A DNA stretch of 64,000 nucleotides, taken from contig CAJTGF010000012.1 in the NCBI GenBank assembly GCA_910575585.1, positions 1-64,000 on the forward strand, in the 5' to 3' direction. The notes beneath the pieces were generated by a model. The model saw only the letters and a program-made list of their open reading frames with translations, was not told the DNA's origin and ran no database searches. A program made the translations under genes and the position numbers. Source of the stretch: Clostridiaceae bacterium. Lineage in GTDB: Bacteria; Bacillota; Clostridia; Lachnospirales; Lachnospiraceae. The number at the start of each line of letters is the position of its first letter. The stretch's first letter is position 1. Positions 61,723 through 64,000 of the stretch are shown piece by piece.

Positions 61723-62709
61723 TTAATCCAGTTTTTTGATGGAAAGCAGGGCATTAAGGCCGCTGCCAAGAGTTATCCCTACTGCAAGGAGCGCCGACAG
61801 CGCCATATCCACCACACTGCCTGCCGTCAAGGCCACAACCGTGCTTCCGTTGAACAATGAGCTGGTACCCACGGACAATGCCCTGGAGATAGTCGCGCTG
61901 GGAACATTGGTCCCATTGACCCTTACTGCAAATGTTACCGTCGTAGCCAACGCTGCTGTCAAGGTAGTGTTATAATTGATCTCATACGTGCCTGCGGTCG
62001 TCACCGTAATGCTGTTAGCCGGCGTGTAGGTCACTCCCGCTGACGGCGCATTGGAAGGAAGCGGGATCTGTGTCGTGCCTCCTATGGTCAGATTCAGGGT
62101 CTGGGGCGCCGTGCTGTATAACCCGCCGTATGCTGCCAGCCCGGCTGCCGGACCGGTGGGACCCGTTGGACCGATGGGACCGGTGGGGCCTTCCGCTCCC
62201 GCTGCCCCTGCAGCTCCCGTGGGGCCCGTGGGACCGATGGGGCCTGCTGCTCCGGCGGCTCCCGTTGCTCCCGTGGGACCTGTTGGGCCGGTGGGACCTG
62301 CCGCTCCGGCGGCTCCTGTTGCTCCCGTGGGACCTGTTGGGCCGGTGGGACCTGCCGCTCCTATGGCTCCTGTGGGGCCGGTAGGACCGATGGGGCCAGT
62401 GGGACCTGCCGCTCCGGCGGCTCCCGTGGCTCCTGTGGGGCCGGTAGGACCTATGGGACCTGCTGCCCCTGCTGCCCCCGTTGCTCCGGCTGGACCGGTG
62501 GGACCGGTGGGGCCTGCTGCCCCCGTCGCTCCGGTGGCTCCTGCGGGACCTGCCGGGCCGGTGGGACCTGCAGGACCTGCTGCTCCTGTAGCTCCCGGGG
62601 CTCCTGCCGGACCGGTGGGACCTTCCGCTCCCACGGCTCCCGGGGCTCCTGTAGGACCTGTAGGGCCCATGGGACCTGCCGGACCTACTGCACCCGTGGC
62701 CCCATCCAT
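61723..62709 (-). CDS. Collagen-like surface protein with BclA-type C-terminal domain
   Basis: A 328-residue protein. About residues 3-190 are Gly-X-Y triplets (roughly 60), nearly all [15 protein letters not shown] or GAP, rich in threonine. The last 130 residues ([20 protein letters not shown] and later [20 protein letters not shown]) resemble the beta-sandwich trimerisation domain of exosporium BclA-like proteins. No N-terminal targeting segment or signal peptide: a stop lies directly before the ATG and no strong ribosome-binding site is visible, so the gene may have lost its 5' end. The repeat also causes long mirror frames on the plus strand. Confidence 0.85.
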   Translation of the reverse strand: MDGATGAVGPAGPMGPTGPTGAPGAVGAEGPTGPAGAPGATGAAGPAGPTGPAGPAGATGATGAAGPTGPTGPAGATGAAGAAGPIGPTGPTGATGAAGAAGPTGPIGPTGPTGAIGAAGPTGPTGPTGATGAAGAAGPTGPTGPTGATGAAGAAGPIGPTGPTGAAGAAGAEGPTGPIGPTGPTGPAAGLAAYGGLYSTAPQTLNLTIGGTTQIPLPSNAPSAGVTYTPANSITVTTAGTYEINYNTTLTAALATTVTFAVRVNGTNVPSATISRALSVGTSSLFNGSTVVALTAGSVVDMALSALLAVGITLGSGLNALLSIKKLD

Positions 62710-63050
62710 TTATACAAAATCCGATTCTAAAAGATATTTAAAAAACGGGACTGCTATCCCATTTCCCATAATCTCCGGCTTTTGTCATCCTCTTTCACGG
62801 CCCCACGCCCCAGTTTCTACAGTCCCGCAATTCTGATTGGCAAAATTGTTTGATACGCTCCATGTGTTTGTGTTCCCACTGTTCTCCATGGCTTTCCGTT
62901 CCTCCTGCGCCTTCCGCCGGCAGCGGGGCATGCAATAGCCGGAGATTCCATCGTCTTTATAAAACTCATTCCATTCATCTTAATGCTTCAGAAAACGGTC
63001 TTTATATTCTTTTAGAACAGATTCTGCATAGAATCTCACCGCAGCCCCTC
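62710..63050. other. Gene-poor gap upstream of the collagen-like gene
   Basis: About 340 bases. On the minus strand, 62785-62931 carries a 48-residue frame with MPRCRRKAQEERKAMENSGN and TNTWSVSNNFANQNCGTVET, possibly a small exported or leader protein, but without a clear ribosome-binding site; it could be a displaced 5' part of the collagen-like gene. Otherwise nothing is visible. Confidence 0.35.
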
Positions 63051-63890
63051 CTATATCAGATTCATTCTCTTAAATTCAAAATAAACCCCATCTTCCTCAA
63101 CGCTCTCGCAGACAATATCCGCACAGTCTTTTAATTCCTGGCTGGAATTCCCCATTGCAACGGCAACCCCCGCATATTCCAGCATCTGCTGATCATTCAT
63201 ACTGTCGCCAAAGGCAACCGTATCTGCCATATCCGCACCATAGTATTCACAGACACGTTCCATGGCCTCGCCCTTATCCATATCCTTCCGTATAATCTCA
63301 CCATTATAGCAGTCTGCATCTTCTGCATAAGGATGCACTACATAATGAAACTCCTGCTCCAGATACGGTTTTGTTTTCTCAATGTCGGCCAGATCCGTAC
63401 AGATAAAGCCCAGCTTATATGCTCCCTTGTGAGGATATTCCGTATACGGTTTTACCCCCACATCCGAATCCAGTTCCCTCTTCATTCGGATTAACTCCGA
63501 ATTTGACAGATCTGCCGTTGCCCTTGTGAGGATTTCCTGAAGGCTGTCATCAATATAAATCCCTTCCGGACTTTCTATGCGGCAATAAATCCCAAATCGA
63601 TGAAAAATTTCCAGGCACTTCTTAATGGTTTCTTCCGGAAGTACACTGTCACGGATTACTTTCCCGTCAATTTCTATATGCCTTCCCGCACTGGCAACCA
63701 CACCGTCAAACCCTACTTCCAAAACATCCTCGCTTACGATCGGCATATTACGCCCTGTGCTGATCACAATCCTGTGCCCATTTTTTCTTGCCTCCCGTAC
63801 TGCCCTTGACGCAAGCTCCGTCGGTTTTTCCAACGGGACAGTAAATGTCCCGTCGATATCTAAAAATACAATTTTTTTATCTGCCATCAT
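63051..63890 (-). CDS. Cof-type HAD hydrolase
   Basis: A 279-residue HAD superfamily IIB phosphatase. Motif I FLDIDGTFTVP (about 9-19, both aspartates), motif II VISTGRN (about 38-44) and motif IV GDSMNDQQML (about 227-236) are intact, with a cap domain between II and III. Such enzymes dephosphorylate sugar phosphates and similar small molecules. Its ATG overlaps the stop of the upstream PTS gene (ATGA), so it may remove phosphate from sugars brought in by that system. Confidence 0.91.
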   Translation of the reverse strand: MMADKKIVFLDIDGTFTVPLEKPTELASRAVREARKNGHRIVISTGRNMPIVSEDVLEVGFDGVVASAGRHIEIDGKVIRDSVLPEETIKKCLEIFHRFGIYCRIESPEGIYIDDSLQEILTRATADLSNSELIRMKRELDSDVGVKPYTEYPHKGAYKLGFICTDLADIEKTKPYLEQEFHYVVHPYAEDADCYNGEIIRKDMDKGEAMERVCEYYGADMADTVAFGDSMNDQQMLEYAGVAVAMGNSSQELKDCADIVCESVEEDGVYFEFKRMNLI

Positions 63891-64000
63891 GCTTCCTCCA
63901 GTTTAATAAGCGGCTCCATGCAGTGAATCTCACCATTCTTCAGCCCCTCCACCTTTTTATAATCGTGTGTATTGGCAATAATTACCGGAGTGGCTACCGG
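63887..64000 (-). CDS. C-terminal end of a PTS EIIA (glucose-type) domain protein, partial
   Basis: Only the last 37 codons are in the window: PVATPVIIANTHDYKKVEGL followed by KNGEIHCMEPLIKLEEA and TGA. The TPVII-NT pattern fits the end of an EIIA-Glc-type domain, as in single-protein glucoside transporters. The start and any membrane domains lie beyond 64000. Coupled to the HAD gene by a four-base overlap. Confidence 0.6.
   Translation of the reverse strand, partial: PVATPVIIANTHDYKKVEGLKNGEIHCMEPLIKLEEA

Noticed and set aside
61723-62709. CRISPR array
   Set aside because: The repeated units here are collagen triplets in frame, with no repeat-spacer alternation. No CRISPR array or cas gene was seen anywhere in the window.
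62051-62836. A 261-residue proline/valine/glycine-rich frame on the plus strand
   Set aside because: It is the mirror of the Gly-X-Y repeat of the collagen-like gene; the C-terminal BclA-like domain is coherent only on the minus strand.

Overview
The window looks like a chromosomal segment of a gut-type Clostridia, most likely a member of the Lachnospiraceae close to Hungatella, Enterocloster or Lachnoclostridium. The grounds are high-GC coding regions full of Firmicutes-type genes (RpoD, class 1B PyrD with PyrK, FolT with a tetrahydrofolate riboswitch, zinc-type L32, YlbJ-like membrane protein), an acetate kinase next to a PduL-type phosphotransacylase, and degenerate Rpn-type nucleases. This is inference from gene content; no rRNA or tRNA gene was found.

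Layout. 0.4-5.6 kb: flavoprotein, VOC protein, polyphosphate:AMP phosphotransferase and a membrane-anchored phosphoesterase, all on the minus strand. 6-7.4 kb: a large palindromic repeat and a RhuM remnant. 7.5-18.8 kb: a minus-strand housekeeping run (rpoD, lipid kinase, mutY, birA, argF, patatin, SPFH/NfeD pair, RNA methyltransferase, nadE). 19-21.9 kb: plus-strand tcdA and a chemoreceptor. 22-27 kb: pyrF-pyrK-pyrD followed by a phosphoesterase and a TrpB2-type PLP enzyme. 27.3-28 kb: another large palindromic repeat. 28-31.4 kb: acetyltransferase, small alarmone synthetase, Mrp ATPase, riboswitch-controlled folT. 31.6-33.3 kb: two broken Rpn nucleases separated by a small inverted-repeat element. 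33.4-46.7 kb: M23 peptidase, YlbJ-like protein, coaD/rsmD, an ECF sigma/anti-sigma pair, a giant DUF4132 protein with a small partner, DUF2461 and a second sigma factor.

46.9-56.1 kb is a clearly more AT-rich island: an immunity-type ABC transporter with its own two-component system and operator repeats, a gene-poor stretch with an iteron-like array and stem-loops (remains of a plasmid or conjugative element), and a tight HTH / ImmA-IrrE peptidase / PIN-like operon. 56.1-64 kb returns to the high-GC backbone: rpmF, DUF177, ackA, pduL, tmcAL, a glycosyltransferase beside a collagen-like protein, a HAD phosphatase and the end of a PTS component.

The most unusual material is non-coding. Three copies (one cut by the window edge) of a roughly 0.7 kb element are built from nested, nearly perfect inverted repeats whose distal stems differ completely in sequence between halves yet remain fully complementary. 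A second, unrelated palindrome of about 165-235 bp lies 23-24 bases before the start codons of two different genes. A third, smaller inverted-repeat family is also present. The best protein-level candidates for something undescribed are the HTH/ImmA/PIN-like operon and the DUF4132 protein with its small partner.
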